Assembly: GCA_026390575.1 (NCBI GenBank)
Contig: JAPLFR010000016.1
Location: forward strand, 660,737 to 724,736
Length of the DNA: 64,000 nt
Source of the DNA: Ignavibacteriales bacterium
GTDB lineage: Bacteria > Bacteroidota > Ignavibacteria > UBA10030
Direction of reading: 5' to 3'
The first letter of the stretch is position 1, and each line of letters starts with the position of its first letter. Below are positions 41,202 through 49,811 of the stretch, in pieces. The notes beneath the pieces were generated by a model. It saw only the letters and a list, made by a program, of their open reading frames with translations. It searched no databases and was not told the origin of the DNA. The position numbers were made by a program, and so were the translations under genes.

Positions 41202-41966
41202 TCAATCTACCCACTTCTTCAGCTTTAATTTCTTGCCATCGAAGACTGCGTACGTGTTCTCAAAAATCCAGTCGCCAAGATTGACGTACACACCGCTCTC
41301 AATTGTTTGGCACGATGGAACATGGTTGTGTCCCATGATCACATAGTCGAATCCTTCTTTTATCTTGCGGGCGGCAAAATCTTCCATTCCAGTGCTCTCG
41401 TACGTCCTGTTGCTTGTGTACTGGCGGCTTGTCTTCGATGACCACCGTGCAAGCCATCCTGCAATATCCGGATGAAGGAGCGAAAAGAGAAAGATATTCG
41501 TTTTGCTGCGTAATATTTTTTTGAGAATCTTGTAACCGAGGTCGTCCTTCAGCAAACCGTCGCCATGATGAATGAGAAACCGCTTACCGAAAATTTCTGC
41601 CTCAACAGGATTAAAATGTATTTCCATACCGAGTTCATCACGGAAGTAATTTTTCACCCAAAAATCATGATTGCCCGCGATAAAGTACAAAAGAATGCTC
41701 TGTTCCGTTAACTCCGCAAATTTTGCAAAGAGTCGGAAATATTTTTTGGGAACGACAGTCTTATACTCAAACCAGTAATCAAATAAATCACCCACTATAT
41801 AAATTTGCGATGCATCTTGCTGAATAAAGTTTAAAAAACGAATAAGCCGCAATTCTTTCTGACGATCTTCTTCGTTTGAACCGAGACCGAGATGAGCGTC
41901 TGAGAAGAAATAAATTTTTTGTCGCATAGGTGACTTTTGCGGCTGCCGAGGTTTCGTTGTCTTCAT
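41202..41966 (-). CDS. UDP-2,3-diacylglucosamine diphosphatase-like metallophosphoesterase
   Basis: The 254-aa protein has the calcineurin-like metal motifs FFSDAHLG, GDLFDYW, AGNHDFW and MGHNHVPS in the order and context found in LpxH-type enzymes. These cleave UDP-2,3-diacylglucosamine to lipid X in lipid A synthesis. The match to Bacteroidota LpxH-like proteins is by motif context. The ATG at 41966 is given; a second Met 13 codons later, right before the catalytic domain, is possible. A promoter candidate is at 41986-42014. Confidence 0.82.
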   Translation of the reverse strand: MKTTKPRQPQKSPMRQKIYFFSDAHLGLGSNEEDRQKELRLIRFLNFIQQDASQIYIVGDLFDYWFEYKTVVPKKYFRLFAKFAELTEQSILLYFIAGNHDFWVKNYFRDELGMEIHFNPVEAEIFGKRFLIHHGDGLLKDDLGYKILKKILRSKTNIFLFSLLHPDIAGWLARWSSKTSRQYTSNRTYESTGMEDFAARKIKEGFDYVIMGHNHVPSCQTIESGVYVNLGDWIFENTYAVFDGKKLKLKKWVD

Positions 41967-41985
41967 CGTGTTTGCCTATTGCAAT

Positions 41986-42014
41986 TAGATACCGAAAAAT
42001 TGAAGGAAAATCAA
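41986..42014 (-). promoter_or_regulatory. Candidate promoter for the LpxH-like/PBP1A unit
   Basis: On the minus strand TTGATT (42014-42009) and TATCTA (41991-41986) are spaced by 17 nt. The -35 matches those of pta and the DUF177 gene; the -10 is weaker. It faces away from the fni promoter 22 bases beyond. Confidence 0.4.
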
Positions 42015-42036
42015 GAAACGCTTTCTGTTCGCTACC

Positions 42037-42065
42037 TTGCATCTCGAAACTGATTTCTTTATTAT
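42037..42065 (+). promoter_or_regulatory. Sigma70-type promoter for fni
   Basis: TTGCAT (42037-42042) and TATTAT (42060-42065) are spaced by 17 nt. Transcription would start near 42072, giving a very short leader before the ATG at 42085. Confidence 0.5.
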
Positions 42066-42084
42066 TCTAAAGAGATTATGATGT

Positions 42085-43173
42085 ATGAAAATGACACGGA
42101 CATCCTCACGCAAACAGCAGCACGTCAACATTAGCCTGACCAAGGATGTAGCATTTCGCACCAAATCTTCTGGATTTGATCGTTGGGATTTTCTGCATAA
42201 CGCTTTGCCCGAACTCAATCTTTCAGATGTAGATCCATCGACAAATTTCTTGGGGAGAAAAATCGCACTGCCATTTATCATCTCTAGCATGACCGGCGGC
42301 TATGCTCAGGCGGAACGGATCAATCAGCAGCTTGCTGAAGTTTGCGCACAAAAGAAAATTGCGTTGGGTGTTGGCAGCCAACGACAGGCATCAGAGAATG
42401 TGCGGTATCATCGTTCCTTTTCAGTAGTGCGTGAAACTGCACCAGACATTCCGATCTTTGGGAATATTGGCGCAGCGGAAGTTGCAAAACTGCGGGATGC
42501 ATCGCCGATTATGCGGCTGATCGATCTCATTCACGCCGATGGGTTTGCAGTGCACCTCAATCCATTGCAGGAGCTGCTTCAGCCGGAAGGCAATACAAAT
42601 TTTTGCGGTGTGCTTGACGGTATAGAACTACTGGTGAGGTCGCTTCCGGTTCCTCTCATTGTTAAAGAAATCGGCGCAGGTATTTCAGCTGATGTTGCAC
42701 AACGATTGATTGATGTCGGGGTAAAAATTATTGATATTGCAGGAGCTGGTGGTACGAGCTGGGCGGGAGTTGAAATTTTAAGAAGAAGAAATGAAAAGAA
42801 AAAAAACTTTTTGGGAAAAGGAACAAGGAAGAAAAAAGGAAAAAATTCAAATGCGGAAAATTTTTGGGATTGGGGAATTCCAACAATAGATGCCTTGAAA
42901 ACCGTCTGTCGTCTGAAGAGTGACTCGCCATCGTTGAAGGTTATTGCTTCCGGTGGAATTTCAAACGGTATCGATTGCGCGAAATCAATTGCATGTGGGG
43001 CTGATTTTGCCGCATCTGCTATGTCTATACTCAAAGCCCTTGCAAACGGCGGAACAGAATCAGTTATTGGGCTCATTGATCAATGGGAATGGGAGTTGAA
43101 AGGCACGATGTTTCTCACCGGCTCGCGTACTATCGCTGACCTGCAAAAGCAAATATTGTTTTCAAGAGTTTAA
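42085..43173 (+). CDS. fni: Isopentenyl-diphosphate delta-isomerase, type 2 (FMN-dependent)
   Basis: This FMN enzyme interconverts isopentenyl and dimethylallyl diphosphate. The 362-aa protein shows FRTKSSGFDRWDFLHNALPE, PFIISSMTGG, GVGSQRQ, FGNIGAAEV, HLNPLQE, VKEIGAGIS, and the FMN/phosphate-binding IDIAGAGGTSWAGVE then ASGGISNGID. Between the latter two lies an unusually basic loop of about 28 residues (RRRNEKKKNF to NSNAENF, near 233-260), encoded by a purine-rich tract. It precedes a polyprenyl synthase gene by 14 bases, consistent with isoprenoid chain building. Confidence 0.95.
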   Translation: MKMTRTSSRKQQHVNISLTKDVAFRTKSSGFDRWDFLHNALPELNLSDVDPSTNFLGRKIALPFIISSMTGGYAQAERINQQLAEVCAQKKIALGVGSQRQASENVRYHRSFSVVRETAPDIPIFGNIGAAEVAKLRDASPIMRLIDLIHADGFAVHLNPLQELLQPEGNTNFCGVLDGIELLVRSLPVPLIVKEIGAGISADVAQRLIDVGVKIIDIAGAGGTSWAGVEILRRRNEKKKNFLGKGTRKKKGKNSNAENFWDWGIPTIDALKTVCRLKSDSPSLKVIASGGISNGIDCAKSIACGADFAASAMSILKALANGGTESVIGLIDQWEWELKGTMFLTGSRTIADLQKQILFSRV

Positions 43174-43187
43174 GTTGAGAATGAATT

Positions 43188-44165
43188 ATGAATCCTGAAC
43201 AACGATACGAACGTCATAAATCATCTGTGGAGCGATATCTTCGAAGTTTTGTCACCGAACACAAACCGCAGACGCTGTACTCTCCTGCAAAATATGTTCT
43301 CGTGGCAGGCGGCAAACGCATTCGCCCAGTGATTACTCTCCTTGCATGCGAAGCTGTTGGTGGTGAAGCGAACAATGCGCTGCACGCGGGAGCTGGAATT
43401 GAAATTCTCCATAATTTTACACTCGTCCATGATGATATAATGGACCATGCGGAAACACGCCGCGGACGACTTACTGTTCATAAAAAATGGGATGAAAATG
43501 TTGCGCTTCTTTCCGGCGACGCATTGCTTGCGTTTGCCTACCGTGCCTTACTCAGAACAAAATCAACACGCATTCAGGAAATCAGCAAAATTTTTACGGA
43601 AGGTGTCGTTACAATTTGCGAAGGACAGGCATTGGATAAAGAATTTGAAACACGTCATCGTGTGCATGTGAACGAATACCTGATGATGATCGAAAAGAAA
43701 ACCGGCAAATTAGTTTCGATAGCGGCGCAGGTGGGTGCGCTTATTGGGAATGCAACGGTTTTGGATCTGGAAGCATTACGACGGTACGGCGAATATGTAG
43801 GACGTGCGTTTCAGATTCAAGATGATTTACTGGACATCGTTGCCGACGAAAAAGAATTTGGCAAAACTATTGGCGGTGATTTAGTAGAAGGCAAGAAAAC
43901 ATTTCTGCTCCTTGAGGCGTTACGCCGTGCAAAAGGAGAGCAAAAGAAAATGCTTCAGCGCATTTTTACAAAAGGTGGTGTGCCCCGAAAACAGGTAAAA
44001 GCGTTTCGTCTCATCTATGAAGAAACAGGTGCAATTGATTCTGCCAAGAAACGAATTGAAAACGATATCACTGAAGCAAAAAATCAACTTTCGACATTGC
44101 CTGCTTCCGCAGCTCGAGAAACGCTTCGGTGGATGACAGATAAATTGTTGAATAGGAAATTCTAA
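43188..44165 (+). CDS. Polyprenyl diphosphate synthase (trans-isoprenyl family)
   Basis: This enzyme elongates allylic diphosphates with isopentenyl diphosphate, making precursors for quinone side chains or other isoprenoids. The 325-aa protein has GGKRIRPVITLLA, the first aspartate-rich motif LVHDDIMDHAETRRG, the GDALLAFA segment and the second motif QIQDDLLDIVADEKEFGKT. Product chain length (C15, C20 or longer) is not certain. It is tightly clustered with fni upstream and ptsH downstream. Confidence 0.93.
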   Translation: MNPEQRYERHKSSVERYLRSFVTEHKPQTLYSPAKYVLVAGGKRIRPVITLLACEAVGGEANNALHAGAGIEILHNFTLVHDDIMDHAETRRGRLTVHKKWDENVALLSGDALLAFAYRALLRTKSTRIQEISKIFTEGVVTICEGQALDKEFETRHRVHVNEYLMMIEKKTGKLVSIAAQVGALIGNATVLDLEALRRYGEYVGRAFQIQDDLLDIVADEKEFGKTIGGDLVEGKKTFLLLEALRRAKGEQKKMLQRIFTKGGVPRKQVKAFRLIYEETGAIDSAKKRIENDITEAKNQLSTLPASAARETLRWMTDKLLNRKF

Positions 44166-44180
44166 CGAGATGTGCAAGGA

Positions 44181-44450
44181 ATGATTGAACAAGAAATAAC
44201 GATTCGGAATCGAGCGGGGCTGCATACACGCCCGGCTGCTGCAATTGTGAAACTGGCGGCGAAATTTAAATCAGAATTTTTCATCGAAAAAGATAGTTTC
44301 CAAATTAATGGAAAGAGTATTATCGGTGTCATGACGCTGGCTGCAGAACAAGGGTCCAAACTTCTCGTGCGCTTTGATGGACCTGATGAAAAAGAAGCGT
44401 GCCAAGCTATGTCCGAGCTCTTCGAGAGCGGCTTTGGCGAGCCGATGTAG
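44181..44450 (+). CDS. ptsH: Phosphocarrier protein HPr
   Basis: HPr receives phosphate from EI on a histidine. With ATG 44181 as start, the protein is 89 aa and the canonical residues fall at canonical numbers: His15 in RAGLHTRPAA and Ser46 in NGKSIIGVMTLAA. This numbering supports the ATG over a GTG three codons upstream. Ser46 is the target of HPr kinase in organisms that have it, so regulation by HprK is plausible. ptsI follows after 32 bases; no EII transporter components are in the window. Confidence 0.95.
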   Translation: MIEQEITIRNRAGLHTRPAAAIVKLAAKFKSEFFIEKDSFQINGKSIIGVMTLAAEQGSKLLVRFDGPDEKEACQAMSELFESGFGEPM

Positions 44451-44482
44451 ACGTGAACTGTTCACCAGTAAACAGGTAGAAG

Positions 44483-46237
44483 ATGGATCAGACTATCAAA
44501 CAAGAAATGAAACTGAAGGGAATTCCGGCATCTCCCGGAATCGCCATCGGACCTGTTTTCCTGTTTCGAAAACATGAACCAATAATTCTCATTCGTTCAA
44601 TTGCTGCCGGTGAAGTTGAGCAAGAAATCGAACGCCTTCAGAATGCCGTCGCACGCTCCAAGAAGGAACTTACCAAGGTATTCGAATTTGCCGAACAAAA
44701 ACTAGGAACTGAAAAATCGAAAATTTTCGAAGCACAGCTTCTCATCCTTGAAGATGTTGTACTCTTTGAAGCAGTGTACGAACGATTAAAACGAGAACGT
44801 AAAAATGCTGAATATCTCCTCAAAGATGAGATGGAGAAGTATCACCAATTGATGATGGCATCCAAGGATGAATATGCCCGCGAGCGCGCTGACGATCTGC
44901 TCGATGTTGAAAACCGTATTCTCAGAAATCTCGAAGAACAAAAACTTATTTCGAAAATCGAGGGTTCGCATGTCATTATTTCGCACAATCTCGCAGCGGC
45001 AGACACACTCATCTTTAGCCGTAACGATGTGCTGGCGTATGTAACAGAACTAGGCGGTGCAACGTCCCATATGGCATTGCTCGCGCGTGCATTAAAAATT
45101 CCAGCCATTGTTGGCATGCATCAATTGTCATCGTTGGCGCAAACAGATGATCAAATCGTTGTCGATGGATACAGCGGTACAGTTGTACTGCATCCGAGCG
45201 TGGAGACTTTAAAATTTTACAAAAAAAAGAAAACGCAATACCACACCTTTGAAGAAACACTTGCCCCTCTGCGCGATCTTCCGGCAGAAACGCTTGATGG
45301 GCATCATATCAAACTTGCAGCAAACGTGGAGTTAGAAGAGGAATTAGAATTCATTAAGCTTCGGGGAGCTGATGGTATTGGACTTTACCGCACGGAAAGT
45401 TTGCTAATTGGCAAAGAAGTTTTTCCGAGTGAAGAAGAGCAATACGAAATTTATCACCGCATTGCTGAGTCGGTTTTTCCTAAACACGCTATTATCCGAA
45501 CCTTTGATATTGGCGGCGATAAATTTATGACGCCGGTGATGAAAGAAAGCAATCCATCTCTTGGCTGGCGGGGAATACGTGTTATGCTGGATAAACCGCA
45601 GATTTTCCTAGATCAACTGCGTGCCATTCTGCGTGCAAGCACTTTGAAGAATCTTGCCATCATGTTACCGATGGTTACGAGCATTAAAGAAGTAAAACTT
45701 AGCAAACAGCTTATAGTACAAGCAAAGGATGATTTACGTGCACATAAAATTCCATTCGATGAAAATCTTCGGCTAGGAGTTATGATCGAAGTGCCCGCTG
45801 CAGCCGTCATTGCAGATCATCTTGCGCGGGAAGTGAGCTTCTTGAGTATCGGTACAAACGATCTTATTCAGTATTTACTTGCCGTTGATCGCGGCAATGA
45901 TATTGTATCGGATCTATTTCAGGAATTTCATCCGGCAGTCATCCGGTTTCTGAGGCGCATCATTGAGCGCGGTAAGCAGGAACACGCTTGGGTTGGTATG
46001 TGCGGACAAATGGCAGGTGACCCGCTGGCAACCATTTTACTCGTTGGGCTTGGATTAGATGAGTTCAGTGTTGTTCCAACTATTTTGCCGGAAATTAAGA
46101 AAATTATTCGCTCTATACATTATACGGAAGCGCAACATGTTGCCGAGCGAGTGTTGACGATGCAATCCGAAGATGAAATTAAAGCATTCCTCAAGCATTT
46201 GATGAAACATAAATTTCCAGACATCCCGATTGGATAA
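44483..46237 (+). CDS. ptsI: PTS enzyme I (phosphoenolpyruvate-protein phosphotransferase)
   Basis: EI takes phosphate from phosphoenolpyruvate and passes it to HPr. The 584-aa protein starts with KGIPASPGIAIGPVFLF and a helical HPr-binding region. The phosphorylated His196 lies in GGATSHMALLARAL, followed by the PEP-binding barrel with GADGIGLYRTESLL, IIRTFDIGGDK and the late SIGTNDLIQYLLAVDRGN and GMCGQMAGDP. All active-site elements appear intact. It is paired with ptsH; since no sugar transporter lies nearby, a regulatory chain is likely. Confidence 0.97.
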   Translation: MDQTIKQEMKLKGIPASPGIAIGPVFLFRKHEPIILIRSIAAGEVEQEIERLQNAVARSKKELTKVFEFAEQKLGTEKSKIFEAQLLILEDVVLFEAVYERLKRERKNAEYLLKDEMEKYHQLMMASKDEYARERADDLLDVENRILRNLEEQKLISKIEGSHVIISHNLAAADTLIFSRNDVLAYVTELGGATSHMALLARALKIPAIVGMHQLSSLAQTDDQIVVDGYSGTVVLHPSVETLKFYKKKKTQYHTFEETLAPLRDLPAETLDGHHIKLAANVELEEELEFIKLRGADGIGLYRTESLLIGKEVFPSEEEQYEIYHRIAESVFPKHAIIRTFDIGGDKFMTPVMKESNPSLGWRGIRVMLDKPQIFLDQLRAILRASTLKNLAIMLPMVTSIKEVKLSKQLIVQAKDDLRAHKIPFDENLRLGVMIEVPAAAVIADHLAREVSFLSIGTNDLIQYLLAVDRGNDIVSDLFQEFHPAVIRFLRRIIERGKQEHAWVGMCGQMAGDPLATILLVGLGLDEFSVVPTILPEIKKIIRSIHYTEAQHVAERVLTMQSEDEIKAFLKHLMKHKFPDIPIG

Positions 46238-46366
46238 AACCAGGTTACTGCTTCGAATTCAAAAACAGAATTCATGAATCAAAAAAATGACATAAGAAAA
46301 TCATATAGCATAAATAAAAATCGATAGTGCAGAACCAGCCGCTCAATTGCTCTAAGGAAAAAACTC

Positions 46367-47419
46367 ATGACACTCGATGATATCAAACGTATAGACCCCA
46401 AAGGTATGTACACTTGGATTGCAAATTTTCCCAAACAGATTGAAGAAGCCGTTCGAATTGGAAAAGAAACAAAAATAAAACTGAATGTGATAGGTGTGCA
46501 AAACATCGTTCTCACCGGATTGGGAGGTTCGGCTATAGGAGGCGACCTGCTTCGCTCTTATCTTTCCGAGGAACTGGACGTTCCGTTCACCGTGAATCGA
46601 TATTATACTCTTCCGGAATTTGTTGGAAAAAATACACTTGTTATCGTATCCAGTTATTCCGGCAATACCGAGGAAACAATATCTGCATACAAAGATGCAG
46701 TGAAACGAAAGGCGCGCGTCCTTTGCATCAGCACTGGTGGAGAGACGGCAAAAATGGCGAAAAAACTTAAACAGTCATGGATACAAATTCCGCCAGGACT
46801 TTCCCCGCGCGCGGCGCTGGGCTATTCCTTTTTTCCGTTGCTCGTCATGCTTGGCAGGTTGGGCTTCATTAAACCAAAAGACAAAGATATCCAAGAGACA
46901 ATTCAACTTTTAAAGAAAAAATCTGCGCTCTTTAGTAATCCAGAATCGCCGGAGAATGCACCGCTGAAGCTGGCGGAGCGCATGAAAGGCAAGTTGCCGG
47001 TGATATATTCTCCCGTCGAGCATTTTGATACCGTGAACATCCGTTGGCGAGGGCAAATTGCAGAAAACGCCAAACAACTTTCTTTCGGTCACGTACTTCC
47101 GGAAATGAACCACAACGAATTGGTAGGCTGGAAAGTGCTTACCGAATTAATGAAGCACATGCATGTTGTTTTCTTAAACGATTCAGGCACTCACAAACGT
47201 GTCGCGATCCGTGAAAAAATTACTAATCAAATCGTATCACAGTATGCCGGAGAAGTTACAGAAGTTGCAAGCGATGGCAAAGGACTCTTGGCGAGGCTGT
47301 TTTCATTGATCTACTTTGGCGATTGGGTTACGCTGTATCTTGCAATCTTAAATAATGTAGATCCGGAACCTGTTGCCGTCATTGATTATCTGAAAAGCGA
47401 GTTGAGTAAGGTGAGATAG
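46367..47419 (+). CDS. Bifunctional phosphoglucose/phosphomannose isomerase (SIS family)
   Basis: The 350-aa protein belongs to the PGI/PMI family, which isomerises both glucose-6-phosphate and mannose-6-phosphate to fructose-6-phosphate. Two SIS domains are seen, with LTGLGGSAIGGDLLRSYL, IVSSYSGNTEETISAY, CISTGGETAKMAKK, and the catalytic EMNHNELVGW with conserved Glu/His. A late DWVTLYLAILNNVDPEPV is also typical. It could supply mannose-type sugars for surface polysaccharide. It lies 129 bases after ptsI. Confidence 0.93.
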   Translation: MTLDDIKRIDPKGMYTWIANFPKQIEEAVRIGKETKIKLNVIGVQNIVLTGLGGSAIGGDLLRSYLSEELDVPFTVNRYYTLPEFVGKNTLVIVSSYSGNTEETISAYKDAVKRKARVLCISTGGETAKMAKKLKQSWIQIPPGLSPRAALGYSFFPLLVMLGRLGFIKPKDKDIQETIQLLKKKSALFSNPESPENAPLKLAERMKGKLPVIYSPVEHFDTVNIRWRGQIAENAKQLSFGHVLPEMNHNELVGWKVLTELMKHMHVVFLNDSGTHKRVAIREKITNQIVSQYAGEVTEVASDGKGLLARLFSLIYFGDWVTLYLAILNNVDPEPVAVIDYLKSELSKVR

Positions 47420-47561
47420 CAATAAGCAACTTGTAGTTGCTGGAATAAAGCGGATATCCTGCATCTATTCTGAAGTGGTGACGGAATGAAAAAAGCCACG
47501 AAACAATTCTTCATGTTGATATTTTGAGAGTCCGTGTCACTCTCGGGTGGTTATAAAAACC

Positions 47562-47590
47562 TTGCATTTCACAACACCGGAAGATATATT
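47562..47590 (+). promoter_or_regulatory. Sigma70-type promoter for the Crp/Fnr gene
   Basis: TTGCAT (47562-47567) and TATATT (47585-47590) are separated by 17 nt in the 248-base gap between the PGI/PMI gene and the regulator gene. Transcription would begin near 47597 with a 71-base leader. The rest of the gap holds only a short 7-bp hairpin (47425-47441) after the upstream stop. Confidence 0.6.
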
Positions 47591-47667
47591 ATAAAAGTCG
47601 TAGTACGTACGAACAAAAATTCCTAATTAAATAGGTATCTGAACGTTAACACCCTGCGCGGATCACA

Positions 47668-48354
47668 ATGCCCCAAGAAGAAATTAATTTTCTCCGTAAT
47701 GTGCCTATCTTCGCCGACCTCGAAGAAAAGGATTTACAGAAGATTGTAAAACTTGGCACGCGACAAAAATATAAGAAGGGTAATATCGTTTTGCTTGAAC
47801 AGGAGAGCGGTGCGGCGCTCTTCGTTATCGTCTCTGGAAAAGTAAAAGTAGTACGGATGGATGAGGATGGAAGAGAAGTCATTCTTTCAATGTTTAGACC
47901 AGGCGAGTTTTTCGGCGAAATGTCTCTGTTGGACGGACAAGCGCGCTCGGCGAGCGTTGTAGCGACAATGAAATCAGAATTGTTTATGATTCACCGCCGG
48001 GATTTTTTAGAATCGCTGCACGAATTTCCTCTGGTAGCGATTTCCCTGCTGGCTGAACTTGCAATGCGGCTTCGCAAAGCCGATATGCAAATAAAGAGTC
48101 TATCGCTTAAAGATGCCGCTGGACGTGTTGCTAATGTGCTGTTGATTCTTGCTGATGATGTTGGAGTATTTCGAAAAGGAAAAGTTGAAATCGATGACTT
48201 GCCGCTTCAGCAGGACATTGCTAATATGGCGGGTACGTCTCGCGAGACAGTCTCGCGTATGATTCATTCTTTCATCGATAGCGAAGAAGTACAAATTATT
48301 GGGAATAAACTTATTATCAACGATTATGAAGCGTTCCGTAAAAAATATTTATAA
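47668..48354 (+). CDS. Crp/Fnr family transcriptional regulator
   Basis: The 228-aa protein has an N-terminal cyclic-nucleotide-binding fold (FADLEEKDLQKIVKLG to about residue 120) with the phosphate-binding-type cassette FRPGEFFGEMSLLDGQARSA. This resembles the cAMP pocket (GE..RSA). A dimer helix follows, then a C-terminal winged HTH with QQDIANMAGTSRETVSRMI. No FNR-type cysteine cluster is seen, so it is CRP-like, not an iron-sulfur oxygen sensor. The ribosome-binding site is weak. Confidence 0.93.
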   Translation: MPQEEINFLRNVPIFADLEEKDLQKIVKLGTRQKYKKGNIVLLEQESGAALFVIVSGKVKVVRMDEDGREVILSMFRPGEFFGEMSLLDGQARSASVVATMKSELFMIHRRDFLESLHEFPLVAISLLAELAMRLRKADMQIKSLSLKDAAGRVANVLLILADDVGVFRKGKVEIDDLPLQQDIANMAGTSRETVSRMIHSFIDSEEVQIIGNKLIINDYEAFRKKYL

Positions 48355-48355
48355 A

Positions 48356-48395
48356 ATATCCTCTTTGCTTTGCGATGAATCAAAGCGCAGGATAT
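48356..48395 (+). terminator. Possible terminator after the Crp/Fnr gene
   Basis: ATATCCT (48356-48362) pairs with AGGATAT (48389-48395), and an inner GCTTTG/CAAAGC stem (48367-48372 with 48381-48386) extends the hairpin. The sequence after it is only mildly T-rich (CTCCTTCT), so termination would be weak. Confidence 0.4.
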
Positions 48396-48425
48396 CTCCT
48401 TCTATGAGTGTACGAATAAAGGTGT

Positions 48426-49307
48426 ATGCAGGTATTTATGGCTGAGATGGGGAATGAGCTAACCAAACAAATAAATCATTCAAACAATCCTCGAGCAGAT
48501 CTCCATCTGCATACAACGTACTCCGATGGAGCACTCTCTCCAGAGACACTTGTTCAGCGCGTACATGCAACAGGGCTTTCCGTTGTTTCAATTACCGATC
48601 ATGATAATGTTGGTGCTCTTGATGAAGCGATCGAAGCTGGGAAGAGCCGTGGTGTAGAAATTATTCCCGGTGTGGAGTTGAGCGTTGCACTGAATGAAAA
48701 AGACATTCATTTGCTTGCGTACTTCTTTGACTATAACAACCAGAAACTTCAGGATTATCTTGCCTTCTTTCGTTACGAACGATTGAAACGTGCTGAACGC
48801 ATTGTTCAGAAATTGAACGACATCAACATTTCTCTAAAAATGGATGCAGTGCTCGATCAAGCAGGAATCGGTTCTGTGGGCAGACCCCATATTGCCAGCG
48901 CTTTATTAGAAGAAGGATTGATTGAAACGTACCACGAAGCATTCATGAAATACCTCGGTGTTGGCGCTCCAGCGTACGAAAAAAAGTATCAATTATCTCC
49001 ACTTGAAGCAACTCAGCTTATTGCTCAGGCTGGCGGACTTACGTTCCTCGCGCATCCCGGTAAATATACTACAGATTTTGAGCTCTCAACCCTCATTCAA
49101 GCCGGATTGGATGGGATTGAAGTCGTCCATCCATCGCATAACGAAGCGCGTCAGGAATTTTATCGTGGTGTAGTCCATCAATATTTCCTCTTGGAATGCG
49201 GCGGTTCTGATTACCATGGCGGCAGGAAGAACGATGACCAAGTGCTTGGAGTGTATACGGTACCACTGCAAATTGTTGAGGATATGCGCACGCGTCTTTT
49301 TTCATAA
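48426..49307 (+). CDS. PHP-domain phosphoesterase
   Basis: The 293-aa protein is a PHP-family metal hydrolase with the motifs RADLHLHTTYSDGALSPETL, SITDHDNVGALDEA, IPGVELS, FLAHPGKY and CGGSDYHGGRK, which supply the trinuclear metal site. The closest characterised types are nucleoside 3',5'-bisphosphate phosphatases such as RNase AM, which also trims RNA 5' ends; this is by family only. The first ATG (48426) has AAAGGTG upstream; an ATG four codons later is an alternative. ribH follows after 6 bases. Confidence 0.87.
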   Translation: MQVFMAEMGNELTKQINHSNNPRADLHLHTTYSDGALSPETLVQRVHATGLSVVSITDHDNVGALDEAIEAGKSRGVEIIPGVELSVALNEKDIHLLAYFFDYNNQKLQDYLAFFRYERLKRAERIVQKLNDINISLKMDAVLDQAGIGSVGRPHIASALLEEGLIETYHEAFMKYLGVGAPAYEKKYQLSPLEATQLIAQAGGLTFLAHPGKYTTDFELSTLIQAGLDGIEVVHPSHNEARQEFYRGVVHQYFLLECGGSDYHGGRKNDDQVLGVYTVPLQIVEDMRTRLFS

Positions 49308-49313
49308 AGTATC

Positions 49314-49805
49314 ATGAATCCAAAAAAATACACACAAAAAATGTTTCAAGGATCAGCAGCAACATTGCACTTTGCCATTGTTGTCAGCCGATTCAATCAC
49401 CACATCACTGCGAAATTGTTGGAAGGTGCGGAAGACTGTCTGCGTGACCATGGCGTACCTGAAAAAAATCGGAAAGTTATTTTTTGTCCTGGTGCATTTG
49501 AGTTGCCTCAAGTCGCCAATCGGTTAGCGTTTCAAAGAAAATGGGATGCGATTATTTGTCTTGGCGCGGTTATTCGTGGAGACACTCCGCACTTTGAATA
49601 TATCTCTGCCGAAACAGCGCGCGGCATTCAAGAGGTAGCATTGCGTTATTCACTTCCGGTAGTGTTCGGTGTGCTGACAACCGACAATGAACAGCAAGCA
49701 CGAGATCGTGTTGGCGGTATGCAGGGAAATAAAGGATGGGATGCAGCTTTGACGGCTCTCGAAATGGCTGCTCTCTTTAAAACGCTGAAACGTAAGTCTC
49801 GATAG
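49314..49805 (+). CDS. ribH: 6,7-dimethyl-8-ribityllumazine synthase
   Basis: RibH condenses 5-amino-6-ribitylaminouracil with dihydroxybutanone phosphate in riboflavin synthesis. The 163-aa protein shows FAIVVSRFNHHITAKLLEGA, FCPGAFELPQVANRLA, CLGAVIRGDTPHFEYISAE with the catalytic His, and FGVLTTDNEQQARDRVGG. The length and motifs are standard. No other rib gene is adjacent and no FMN riboswitch is seen. The PorZ-like gene starts 6 bases after its stop. Confidence 0.97.
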   Translation: MNPKKYTQKMFQGSAATLHFAIVVSRFNHHITAKLLEGAEDCLRDHGVPEKNRKVIFCPGAFELPQVANRLAFQRKWDAIICLGAVIRGDTPHFEYISAETARGIQEVALRYSLPVVFGVLTTDNEQQARDRVGGMQGNKGWDAALTALEMAALFKTLKRKSR

Positions 49806-49811
49806 GTATCT

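Noticed and set aside
42779-42869. Frameshift or assembly error in fni
   Set aside because: The purine-rich tract keeps the frame and all downstream motifs of the isomerase are intact, so it is a real in-frame insertion.
46248-46285. GAATTC repeats and AT-rich stretch before the PGI/PMI gene as an operator or promoter
   Set aside because: The two GAATTC copies are short and the AT-rich sequence has no -35/-10 pair at workable spacing.
47549-47565. Sigma54-type promoter (GG ... TTGC) before the Crp/Fnr gene
   Set aside because: GG and GC are 13 bases apart, not the required 10, and a good sigma70-type promoter overlaps the place.
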